From: Clostridia bacterium
GTDB lineage: Bacteria > Bacillota_A > Clostridia > Oscillospirales > CAG-272
Length of the DNA stretch: 7,903 bases
Reading direction: 5' to 3'
NCBI GenBank assembly: GCA_017462445.1
Contig: JAFTRB010000121.1
Span: 1-7,903, forward strand
The position numbers were made by a program, and so were the translations under genes. Position 1 is the stretch's first letter; each line of letters starts with the position of its first letter. Shown here piece by piece: positions 1 through 6,524 of this stretch. The notes under the pieces were generated by a model, which had not been told where the DNA came from, made no database searches, and was given only the letters and a program-made list of their open reading frames with translations.

Positions 1-39
1 ATACTCCGCTCCATTGATTATTTCATTCAGTTTTTTCAT
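1..39 (-). CDS. 5' end of an unidentified gene downstream of the GH95 gene (partial)
   Basis: Only 13 codons are visible, reading MKKLNEIINGAEY, and the frame is open to the window edge. The ATG at 39-37 is preferred over the ATG at 45-43 because the ribosome binding site AAAGAGGTG (54-46) lies 6 nt from the former and directly abuts the latter. The gene starts 18 nt after the stop of the GH95 gene with no terminator between, so the two are probably co-transcribed. It lies in the same reading frame as the GH95 gene, separated by the TAA at 60-58. There is no hydrophobic stretch in the visible part. The string INGAEY faintly resembles the starts of the discoidin-like modules upstream (ILEGKVF, ILDGREF), but this is too short to assign a function. 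Confidence 0.6.
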   Translation of the reverse strand, partial: MKKLNEIINGAEY

Positions 40-45
40 TTTCAT

Positions 46-54
46 CACCTCTTT
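46..54 (-). promoter_or_regulatory. Ribosome binding site of the downstream partial gene
   Basis: The minus strand reads AAAGAGGTG, complementary to the 16S rRNA 3' end, and is placed 6 nt before the ATG at 39. It decides the start between two nearby ATGs and supports the short ORF as a real, separately initiated gene. Confidence 0.6.
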
Positions 55-57
55 AGC

Positions 58-3000
58 TTATTGAAGGCTATCCAAGTAGTAATCAGTGCCGATGAAGCCT
101 GTCACTCTATCGGTGGCGAGAACTACGCCCTCCTCTGTCTCATATACCACATTTACATTTTTGGGTCCGTTAACCTCATCATAGGCATTTGCCGCAACAG
201 AATAAAGCTTCAGTGCCTTGACGAGATCAACAAGCGAAGCCGAGGCATCCGACTTTGCGAGAGTCTCTGCAACATAGCACATTGCAGAAAGCTTAACAGT
301 GGTTGTGCTATTGTCAGTAATGTTAGTAATTACGACATAATAGTAATCGTCAAGATAGTAAGAAGGAATATCTTCAATAACTACAAAGTATCTGCCGTCA
401 CGCTCTTCGATATCAAGAATGGTCGATCTACCGTCGGGAATAGCAAGGCGAACAATGTAGTTCTCCTTCTCGCTGCCCTCGGCAAATGTGAGATATAGCT
501 TTGCCTGTACCTCGCTCTCGAGAGTGAGTCTCCAGCTTGTTACAGTCACTCCGTTTGCCCCAACCTCCATAGTCAATGCGGAGTTTTCTGTGACATCACC
601 GAGAGTGGCATCCAAGCCCTCGTTTGCAGGGGTATCTGTATTGTATCCGAAGTAGGTCTGGGCATATGCGCCATAATTGAGCATTGCGGTCATCAGCGCA
701 TTTACACCGGGATATTCAGCCTCATAGCTGCTGTCAGCAAGGATTGCATTAGCATAATCCTTTACAGATTTCTCAAAATATTCTCCGCAGTTGTCACCGT
801 CAAGGATAAGACGAAGCTTAACCTTGTCGGTCATCTCCGCTGCAGCCATATCAAAGCTGATAATGTATCTGCCGAAAGCATCGGTGGTCATATCAGCCAA
901 TCTGACCTTATCGGTTCTGCCGCTTGCATACTGAACAAGCACATAGGCATTCGGGAAATCTGTTACAATATTCTCTACAAGATTTGCATAGAAGTTGAAG
1001 CCGACATTACCGCCAAGGGTAAGATTGAAGCCCTCAAGGTCGCCATACTTATCAGTAACAACGCTACCTGTGGAAAGCTTTTCGGTTGCCTCGTTGATCA
1101 TTGCGGCATAGCCGTCAACCGTACTCTGATCTGCTCCGGTATCCATAAGGAGGGTAAGAAGCTCGGCAAGCTTGCTTTCCTGGACCTTATTCATACCGAA
1201 TTCTGCGCTGACATCAACAGCCTCATAAGCCTTGAAGGCTTCAAGAAGGGCCGCTCTATCAACAGGAAGACTTGTGGTTGTGCAGGATATTTCGCAGATC
1301 TCTGCAGCTCTGTAAACGCTCTCGCCATCAAAGAGGCGTGTGTTGTTGAAGGTGATTTTTACCTTTTCGCACTCAACACCGAACATATCAACAGCTGTAT
1401 AGACACCAGTGCTAAGCGAAAGTCCCTTGTAAAGGGTGTACCAGGCACCGCCGATCATTACCTCGATTGTGGTATTGTCGGAGGCGGTTGAAGCTACACC
1501 ATCGATGAGATTTGTGGGAAGGATGTTCTCGTAAATCTTCATATTCTTGATAGGCTGAAGCTTCTCGGGGGTTATGGTTATGGAATAGGTGCCGTTTGTT
1601 CCTTCAACCACAGCGTAGCTGTCGGTCTTGCCGTCGGTGATATTGGCAACAGGGTTAGAGGAGGATGCTACGCCATCGGTGGTAACGGTTGCCGAGCTAA
1701 AGATGTTTTCACGACCGGATGCTCCCTGTGGGTACATATACTCATAGCCAAAAACTTTTATCTCATTATAGCTTATAGACTGTCCGTGCTGCTTTGAGTT
1801 GTAAATGCGTATGCCCTCAGCAACAACGCCGCCAAGGTTAAAGGAGAGGTATGCACCACCCTGAGTATTGCTTACGAACACACGGTGGGAAGCATACTCT
1901 GCCTGTGTGCAGTACAACACCTTTACCCAAGCGCCATCAATAAACGCCTCAACAAGCAGGTCAGCGCCAGCATAGGTGGGGTCGGACTTGTTAGGATCTA
2001 CCTGCGCATTGTAATCGTAAATCTGCAATTCATCAAGTCTGTAGGAGCCACCGAACAGTACCGAGCCATCGAAGCGCTGTACTCCGTCGCTGGATTTGGT
2101 AGAGAACCTATTTTGCTGATAGTGGTATCCACCGTCGGTAAGCTTGTTATAGCCATAGTCGGAACTATGAACTGTTGTAGCAAGTGAGCCGGGGGTGAAT
2201 TCCCGTCCATCAAGAATATTTATTCTATCGCCTATAATTCCACTTGTCTCGCCAGCCTCATATCCGGAGCAGCTGATGTCGTTAATGCCTATGTAATCTG
2301 TATAGGTCGCAGCGCCGTTGTTACCACTATATTGCTCAGAAATGTAAATTCTGATGCTATCAGCCTCAGCTCCACCAAGGTTGAAGGTTACGACGCCTTT
2401 TTTACCGTTGGAGTCTTTGTCCAAGTCGGCAGTCTTGAATAGCTCATAGTAGGCAACCGTTTCCTTACCATCATTAATGGCATAGATCGTTATATCCTTG
2501 CCACAACGGTATCTACCTAAACTGTTATCTGCGTATGTGTTGAAATCAAAATTAACTGTAATGCTGTCAAGCATTGTAGTTGCGCCCAGGTTAATTGTTA
2601 CATCAATACTACCCTTGCTTACACGGAACTGTGTACCGGCGCTACCGTCGGTCAGGTTGGCAACATTGCTTCCACTGACAAGAGAATGCGTGCCGTTAAG
2701 GGTAAACTGCTTACCGCTAAAGAGATTATTTGTATAAGTGTAATTGTTGTCATCAAGGACACCCATACACTTGATCTCGTAAAGCGAAACAGAGTTTGTT
2801 GAATAATTGTTGGGGATATAGACGCGAATCTTTTCTGCCCTTATGCCCGAAAGGTCAAAGGAGAGATAACCCTTACCTGCTACTCTCTGCTTTACAATTT
2901 CAGCATTGTCGGTAGCATTATAAGCGGTTGTCCACTTGCCAAAGGAGAAGGTCTCGATCGTAAGACCTGTTCCCATATAGTTGGCCGCAGTATCCGAGGG

Positions 3001-6000
3001 ACTAAAGTCATATATCAAAAGCTCATCGAGAATATAGCCTGCGCCAAGGTCCACAATGGCATCCATCGTCTGCGGAGAAGTTCCGGACTTTGTAGAATAT
3101 CTGCCCTGCTTTGCATGCAAGCTTCCATCGGTCAGCTTGGTGTAATCGTAATAGGTCATAATACCCGACTCAAGACCGGAGTGAGTTGCCGTTGCCAGGG
3201 AGCCTGCCTCAAAGACCTTGCCCTCAAGGATATTGAGAGGATTATAGTCAATCTTGGAGCCAGTGCCAAATCTGGACAGAACGACCTTCTCGCTCTCAGC
3301 GCCGCCATAGGTGCTGACTGCCGATACATAGTAGTAATTCGAACGGTCATAGCCCTCAAGAATAATTATGGGGTATTCACTCTCGCAAAGAAGAGTAGCA
3401 TCGCCATTTGACTTGGGCGCAGTATAAACCTTATACTTTTTAGCGCTTCCCTCAGACTTGACGGTTATCTGAAGCTCGCCGCTTTCAAGCACGCTGCCGT
3501 TTAACTCAACGATCTCGGCATCAAGCTTTTGAGAATTATAATAAGCAAGAGTTCTTTCGCTCTCTCTGCCGTCGATATTCACAGCTGTAACCGCAAATGT
3601 CGTTCTGCTATTTCTCTCCTCGATAGGCGCTGTGTAGGTAAAGGTACCGTCCATAGAGCTGCCTATGTAGGTATATGTGGGAGAATTCTCAACAGCCTTA
3701 TAAAGATTGTAGCGAACCGCGCTATCAACCGTGGAGCAAGCAAGCTTGTAGCTTCCAATCTCGCTAACAGTGTAGCCAAGAGACTCGGGAGCGTCGGGAT
3801 AAATCTGCTCCTCAAATCCTGTGATTACATAGGTCTCACCCTTCTTTGTATCGAAGGAGATGAGGTCAAGGCTATCTCTTGTGAAGGATACTGCCCTGCC
3901 ATCAGAGGTGGTAACGGTTGCATTTGCAATACCGGGGTAGTAAACCGATGCTCTTTCGCCACTGCGGGAGGTGATTTCAAACACCTGAGCGAGTCCGTTT
4001 TCCCAGGCTGCGCCAACCGAGAAGTTGCCGCGGGCAACAAGACCGGAGTAGGAGCCGCTGTCCCAAGCGGTGGGAAGGGCTGCGAGGGGAGCGATATAGC
4101 CCTCATGGCTCTGAAGAAGCATCTCGCCGATGGCAGCAGGAGAGCCGAGGTTTGCCTCAACCTGGAAGTTGCCGCCGCCCATGGTGCAAAGGTTGTATGC
4201 AACGGTGTTAATTATTTCCTTGTTGAGCATATTATACGCCTGGTCATTGTTTGCCATTCTTGCGTTGGCAACTACATGAGAGACAAAGGACCAGCCCCAG
4301 GGGAAGTTCTCTCCCCTGTTCTTAAGCGAAACTCTTGCCGCATCGATCCAGGCAGGAGTATGTGCAACACTAACGATGGAGGAAGGATATACGGACAAAA
4401 GGTGAGAGATGTGCCTGTGGTTAGGCTCGCCGATCTCGCCGTAATAGGTTTCCTCTCTGAACTCCTTGATCTGTCCGGAAAGACCGATTGGCACAGGGTC
4501 AAGATTATTAACCTGCTCTCTTATCCTTTCGAGAGTCCTGCGCTCGGTTTCGGTAAGATTTTCCTCGCCTATGATCGCTACTGCGTCAAGCACGTGCAGA
4601 TAGTTGCTGTAGGTCAGGGATTGGTCATAGGTTGTACCCTCGGGGATATATCCGGGGTGCTTATCCGCGTAGTCGATATAGGGGCTAGTGGTAGATTGCT
4701 CGGGTGAGCCGGAGTTGGGAGTCAGGTAAAGACCTGTTTCCTCATCGTACTTCATTACATAGGTAAGGAAGTTAGCCGAGCTCATAAGCGCGGGGAGGGA
4801 GATGTTCTTGAGAATCTCCTCATCGCGAGTGTAGTCATAGTAGTCCCAGAAGGACTCTGCCATAAAGGGTGTGTTACCCCAACCGTCTCTGCCACCACTG
4901 GCGCTGGAGCAAATGAAGGGAGTTGTACCCGTTCCCATCGACCAAAGAGCGCCCTCTATCTCGTCTGCAGATGCCAGGCCCATAGAGGTGAGCCTGTAAA
5001 TACAGCTCAGCCTGTTTCCCTCGGCATAAGCGTTAATGAACTCAACAAAGCTGTCAAAGCACTCGGCAAGGTCGGTGCTGAAGGCGGACCAATAGTTCAT
5101 CTGAATATTGACATTCGCCCAGTAGCCGTTCAGGCATATAGCATTGTGATATCTGTTCCAGATTCCGTTAAGGTTGGGAGGAAGATTGCCGGAACGGGAG
5201 GAGGCGATAAGCACATACCTACCAAAGGCAAAGAGAAGCTCCTCAACATAGGGATGATAGTTACCCGCTCTGTACTGGTCAATAAGAGCGTCGGTGGTTA
5301 TGTCGGGCACCTCATCGGTGAGATTGAGCGACACTCTTGAGAACAGCTCGGTGTAGTCGGCAACATGAGCCTCGCGAAGCTGCTCATAGGTCTTTTCGGA
5401 GGCAGCCTCGATCATTGCTGTTACCTTCTCATGGGGGTGAGCAAAGCCATCGAGCTTCTTATTATTGGCATTTTCAATAAATACCTGGGGGTCGATCTCG
5501 TAATTTGTACCGAGAGCGATAATGATGTAAGCGCTGTCCGCGCCCGAAACGGTTATTGTACCGTTAGCATACTCGTCAACCTCGTCAACAGTGCCGCCTG
5601 CGGCGTTGAAGCCCGTGGTCATAGTTCCACCGGTTGCAAAGACTCTGAACTGCGCCTCGAAGTCCATATCGTAGCCGACAGTACCCGAGCCTGCTACATA
5701 TCCTGCTTCGCTACCGCTCTTGTTGCTACCGGGAAGATTTCCCTCAAGGGTGAGCGTACCTACGCTGCTTGTACCGGATGTGGTTATATCGCTAACCGTA
5801 ACATCACCCGTCTTACCCTCGAACACATAATACGGGATTTTAGGCTGAAGTGTAAAATTGACGCTTCCCTCTTGGCTTGCGTCAAGGCGAATAACCATAA
5901 CCTTGTCCGGATAGCTTGTAAAGTATTCACGGGAGTAGGTTACGCCGCCATAGTTGTACTCAACATGCGAGATTGCATCGTTGAGCGACAGGTCTCTTTC

Positions 6001-6402
6001 GTATCCTGTGACATCCGCGTATGTATGATCAAAATGAATATATGTCTCGGTGAAGTTGGTTGTTCCCGAGTTCTGTGTACCGCCGCTTGTGGAGAGAGTA
6101 TTTTCATTTATCTGAATTCTCTCCCGCTCGGTGAGACCGAACACCTTGGCTCCCATATAGGAGTTACCGAGAGCCATAGCCAGAATTTCCCAGCCGCTGT
6201 TCCTCGAGCTGGAATACTTCCAGCCACGGTTATCGTCATCGGGAGCGGGCTTATCATACCACAGTCTCAATTCCTTATTCTCCTTTTTTATTAATCCACT
6301 GGTGTCTACTGCCTCTGTTGCCGCCGTTGGGATAACAACGATAGCTCCAAAAATCAGGCAGAGGGCTAAGAACAATGATAATAGCCTAGTTTTTTTACTC
6401 AT
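58..6402 (-). CDS. Secreted multimodular GH95-family glycoside hydrolase (alpha-L-fucosidase-like)
   Basis: A 2114-residue exported protein. Residues 1 to about 28-31 form a signal peptide (KK, hydrophobic core, AXA-like end) without a lipobox. Residues 45-345 match the GH95 N-terminal beta-sandwich (LWYDKPA, ALGNSYMGAKVFG, RIQINENTL). Residues 370-790 match the (alpha/alpha)6 catalytic barrel (NLNGIWN 410-416, NVNIQMNYW 430-438, SPEQ 566-569, HRHISHL 662-668, FQVEAN 746-751, EMLLQSHEG 760-768). About 790-865 is the C-terminal beta domain. Then follow two Ig/FN3-like domains (868-955, 957-1045), four discoidin-like modules (1055-1709), a FIVAR-like helical segment (1711-1777), an unnamed domain (1783-2075) and a MucBP-like tail. 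GH95 enzymes invert and remove terminal alpha-1,2-L-fucose or L-galactose. Asn430, Asn432 and Glu568 match the known catalytic positions, but several other active-site residues differ, so the substrate is uncertain. No LPXTG, SLH or dockerin is seen, so surface attachment is unclear. The ATG at 6402 has GGAGG 6 nt upstream. Confidence 0.93.
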   Translation of the reverse strand: MSKKTRLLSLFLALCLIFGAIVVIPTAATEAVDTSGLIKKENKELRLWYDKPAPDDDNRGWKYSSSRNSGWEILAMALGNSYMGAKVFGLTERERIQINENTLSTSGGTQNSGTTNFTETYIHFDHTYADVTGYERDLSLNDAISHVEYNYGGVTYSREYFTSYPDKVMVIRLDASQEGSVNFTLQPKIPYYVFEGKTGDVTVSDITTSGTSSVGTLTLEGNLPGSNKSGSEAGYVAGSGTVGYDMDFEAQFRVFATGGTMTTGFNAAGGTVDEVDEYANGTITVSGADSAYIIIALGTNYEIDPQVFIENANNKKLDGFAHPHEKVTAMIEAASEKTYEQLREAHVADYTELFSRVSLNLTDEVPDITTDALIDQYRAGNYHPYVEELLFAFGRYVLIASSRSGNLPPNLNGIWNRYHNAICLNGYWANVNIQMNYWSAFSTDLAECFDSFVEFINAYAEGNRLSCIYRLTSMGLASADEIEGALWSMGTGTTPFICSSASGGRDGWGNTPFMAESFWDYYDYTRDEEILKNISLPALMSSANFLTYVMKYDEETGLYLTPNSGSPEQSTTSPYIDYADKHPGYIPEGTTYDQSLTYSNYLHVLDAVAIIGEENLTETERRTLERIREQVNNLDPVPIGLSGQIKEFREETYYGEIGEPNHRHISHLLSVYPSSIVSVAHTPAWIDAARVSLKNRGENFPWGWSFVSHVVANARMANNDQAYNMLNKEIINTVAYNLCTMGGGNFQVEANLGSPAAIGEMLLQSHEGYIAPLAALPTAWDSGSYSGLVARGNFSVGAAWENGLAQVFEITSRSGERASVYYPGIANATVTTSDGRAVSFTRDSLDLISFDTKKGETYVITGFEEQIYPDAPESLGYTVSEIGSYKLACSTVDSAVRYNLYKAVENSPTYTYIGSSMDGTFTYTAPIEERNSRTTFAVTAVNIDGRESERTLAYYNSQKLDAEIVELNGSVLESGELQITVKSEGSAKKYKVYTAPKSNGDATLLCESEYPIIILEGYDRSNYYYVSAVSTYGGAESEKVVLSRFGTGSKIDYNPLNILEGKVFEAGSLATATHSGLESGIMTYYDYTKLTDGSLHAKQGRYSTKSGTSPQTMDAIVDLGAGYILDELLIYDFSPSDTAANYMGTGLTIETFSFGKWTTAYNATDNAEIVKQRVAGKGYLSFDLSGIRAEKIRVYIPNNYSTNSVSLYEIKCMGVLDDNNYTYTNNLFSGKQFTLNGTHSLVSGSNVANLTDGSAGTQFRVSKGSIDVTINLGATTMLDSITVNFDFNTYADNSLGRYRCGKDITIYAINDGKETVAYYELFKTADLDKDSNGKKGVVTFNLGGAEADSIRIYISEQYSGNNGAATYTDYIGINDISCSGYEAGETSGIIGDRINILDGREFTPGSLATTVHSSDYGYNKLTDGGYHYQQNRFSTKSSDGVQRFDGSVLFGGSYRLDELQIYDYNAQVDPNKSDPTYAGADLLVEAFIDGAWVKVLYCTQAEYASHRVFVSNTQGGAYLSFNLGGVVAEGIRIYNSKQHGQSISYNEIKVFGYEYMYPQGASGRENIFSSATVTTDGVASSSNPVANITDGKTDSYAVVEGTNGTYSITITPEKLQPIKNMKIYENILPTNLIDGVASTASDNTTIEVMIGGAWYTLYKGLSLSTGVYTAVDMFGVECEKVKITFNNTRLFDGESVYRAAEICEISCTTTSLPVDRAALLEAFKAYEAVDVSAEFGMNKVQESKLAELLTLLMDTGADQSTVDGYAAMINEATEKLSTGSVVTDKYGDLEGFNLTLGGNVGFNFYANLVENIVTDFPNAYVLVQYASGRTDKVRLADMTTDAFGRYIISFDMAAAEMTDKVKLRLILDGDNCGEYFEKSVKDYANAILADSSYEAEYPGVNALMTAMLNYGAYAQTYFGYNTDTPANEGLDATLGDVTENSALTMEVGANGVTVTSWRLTLESEVQAKLYLTFAEGSEKENYIVRLAIPDGRSTILDIEERDGRYFVVIEDIPSYYLDDYYYVVITNITDNSTTTVKLSAMCYVAETLAKSDASASLVDLVKALKLYSVAANAYDEVNGPKNVNVVYETEEGVVLATDRVTGFIGTDYYLDSLQ
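61..168 (-). other. MucBP-like C-terminal tail (incomplete domain)
   Basis: Residues 2079-2114 of the GH95 protein (VNVVYETEEGVVLATDR, then TGFIGTDYY) follow the opening pattern of MucBP domains, typically V-x-V-x-Y-x-D-E-x-G-x-x-L with a later TGxxG-x-x-Y. MucBP domains are normally longer; here the stop codon arrives after about 36 residues. It may be a degenerate remnant or a short tail of similar fold. The match is from memory of the family pattern only. Confidence 0.45.
178..1056 (-). other. Unnamed two-part C-terminal domain typical of secreted Clostridia proteins
   Basis: Residues about 1783-2075. The first part has the pattern NLTLGGNVGFNFYANL, then AEMTDKVKLRL, then ending in MLNYGAYAQTYFGYNTD (1907-1923). 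The second part runs from LTLESEVQAKLYLTF through the helical end LVDLVKALKLYSVAANAY (2057-2074). I recognise this combination as a recurrent C-terminal region in large secreted proteins of uncultured gut Clostridia, but I know no established name or function. The first part looks like a beta-sandwich followed by helices and the pattern then repeats, so it may be two related subdomains. A structural, binding or surface-retention role is possible but unproven. Confidence 0.55.
1072..1272 (-). other. FIVAR-like three-helix segment
   Basis: Residues 1711-1777 contain VDRAALLEAFKAYEAVD, then KVQESKLAELLTLLMD, then DQSTVDGYAAMINEATEKL. The spacing and the QSTVDGYAAMINEA element resemble FIVAR-type spacer domains of extracellular glycan-active proteins. 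It links the last discoidin-like module to the C-terminal domain. It lacks the classic FIVAR tetrapeptide, so the family label is tentative while the helical nature is likely. Confidence 0.5.
1276..2226 (-). repeat. Discoidin-like pair, second A-B unit
   Basis: Residues 1393-1553 (module A2) and 1564-1709 (module B2) are F5/8-type-C-like beta-sandwich modules. A2 opens NILDGREFTPGSLATTVHSS and contains NRFSTKSSDG, LDELQIYDY and YLSFNLGGVVAEGIRIY, each matched in A1 of the first unit. B2 opens NIFSSATVTTDG and contains NPVANITDGKTDS, like the NLFSGKQFTLNG and NVANLTDGS of B1. Such modules usually bind terminal sugars. Module boundaries are approximate. Confidence 0.75.
2263..3240 (-). repeat. 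Discoidin-like pair, first A-B unit
   Basis: Residues 1055-1215 (module A1) and 1224-1380 (module B1). A1 opens NILEGKVFEAGSLATATHSG and carries GRYSTKSGTSPQ, LDELLIYDF and YLSFDLSGIRAEKIRVYI. B1 carries NVANLTDGSAGTQFR, ITVNFDFNTY and VTFNLGGAEADSIRIYI. The IRVYI/IRIYI strand and the closing YEIKCMGV or INDISCSGY strand are typical of F5/8 type C (discoidin) folds. The modules follow the two Ig/FN3-like domains and probably provide carbohydrate binding for the enzyme. Confidence 0.75.
3268..3801 (-). other. Two Ig/FN3-like domains in the GH95 protein
   Basis: Residues about 868-955 and 957-1045. Both have the FN3 strand pattern: the first has VRYNLYKAVEN, then TTFAVTAVNIDGRESE; the second has KKYKVYTAPKSNG, then NYYYVSAVSTYGGAES. 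They join the GH95 catalytic unit to the discoidin-like modules and probably act as spacers. No catalytic role is expected. Confidence 0.65.
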
Positions 6403-6408
6403 TTCCTA

Positions 6409-6413
6409 CCTCC
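6409..6413 (-). promoter_or_regulatory. Ribosome binding site of the GH95 gene
   Basis: The minus strand reads CGGAGGTAGGAAATG. The GGAGG core is 6 nt from the ATG at 6402, which fixes this start; the signal peptide follows at once. Confidence 0.85.
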
Positions 6414-6425
6414 GGGTTGAAATTT

Positions 6426-6448
6426 TTGAAAAATGCATTGAAAATACA
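6426..6448. repeat. Two imperfect direct repeats upstream of and within the araC-type -35 region
   Basis: TTGAAAAATGCA (6426-6437) is followed at once by TTGAAAATACA (6438-6448), a 12-nt step. The second copy contains the candidate -35 element TTGAAA of the regulator gene. On the minus strand the repeats lie in the leader of the GH95 mRNA, between its candidate promoter and its ribosome binding site. They are AT-rich and short, so they could be chance or protein half-sites. Confidence 0.35.
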
Positions 6449-6466
6449 TTGTGATTATGGTATAAT
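6438..6466 (+). promoter_or_regulatory. Sigma-A-type promoter of the AraC-family gene
   Basis: TTGAAA (6438-6443), a 17-nt spacer and a perfect TATAAT (6461-6466). A TG at 6458-6459, one base before the -10, makes it an extended -10. Transcription would start near 6473, giving a leader of about 52 nt before the ATG at 6525. Its -10 overlaps the -10 candidate of the opposing GH95 promoter. Confidence 0.75.
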
Positions 6467-6487
6467 ATAATTGAACATTGTATTCAA
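6459..6487 (-). promoter_or_regulatory. Candidate promoter of the GH95 operon
   Basis: On the minus strand, TTGAAT (6487-6482), a 17-nt spacer and TATACC (6464-6459). The -10 is weak (4 of 6), as expected for a promoter needing an activator. Transcription would start near 6452, with a leader of about 50 nt. The -35 falls in the right arm of the inverted repeat at 6470-6488. Confidence 0.45.
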
Positions 6488-6488
6488 T
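6470..6488. promoter_or_regulatory. Inverted repeat, candidate operator in the divergent promoter region
   Basis: ATTGAA (6470-6475), 7 nt, TTCAAT (6483-6488): perfect 6-nt arms. It covers the -35 of the GH95 promoter candidate and the expected start site of the regulator transcript, so a protein bound here could affect both. The heptamer ACATTGT also occurs twice (6446-6452 and 6475-6481), 29 nt apart, flanking the regulator -10. Assignment to the neighbouring AraC protein is inference. Confidence 0.4.
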
Positions 6489-6524
6489 ATAAATTATTGA
6501 TGAAAAAGTTAGGAAAATGCGCAA

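Noticed and set aside
2395..2421. EF-hand or dockerin-type calcium loop (DKDSNG, residues 1328-1333) in discoidin-like module B1
   Set aside because: Only the first half of the loop pattern is present; the acidic residue expected at position 12 is a Thr and there is no second loop. It is probably a surface turn.
3529..4707. Long plus-strand open frame (392 codons) opposite the GH95 catalytic region
   Set aside because: Its translation has no recognisable domain, its start lacks a ribosome binding site, and the minus strand here encodes conserved GH95 motifs. It is an antisense shadow.
5365..6294. Long plus-strand open frame (309 codons) opposite the GH95 N-terminal domain
   Set aside because: It is rich in Cys and low-complexity hydrophobic stretches with no family pattern, and it lies fully inside the GH95 coding region.
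6346..6363. Lipoprotein signal (LFLALC) in the GH95 protein
   Set aside because: The residue before Cys15 is Leu, not Gly, Ala or Ser, and the hydrophobic core continues past it, which fits an ordinary signal peptide.
6470..6488. CcpA (cre) site
   Set aside because: The inverted repeat lacks the central CG and does not fit the cre consensus.
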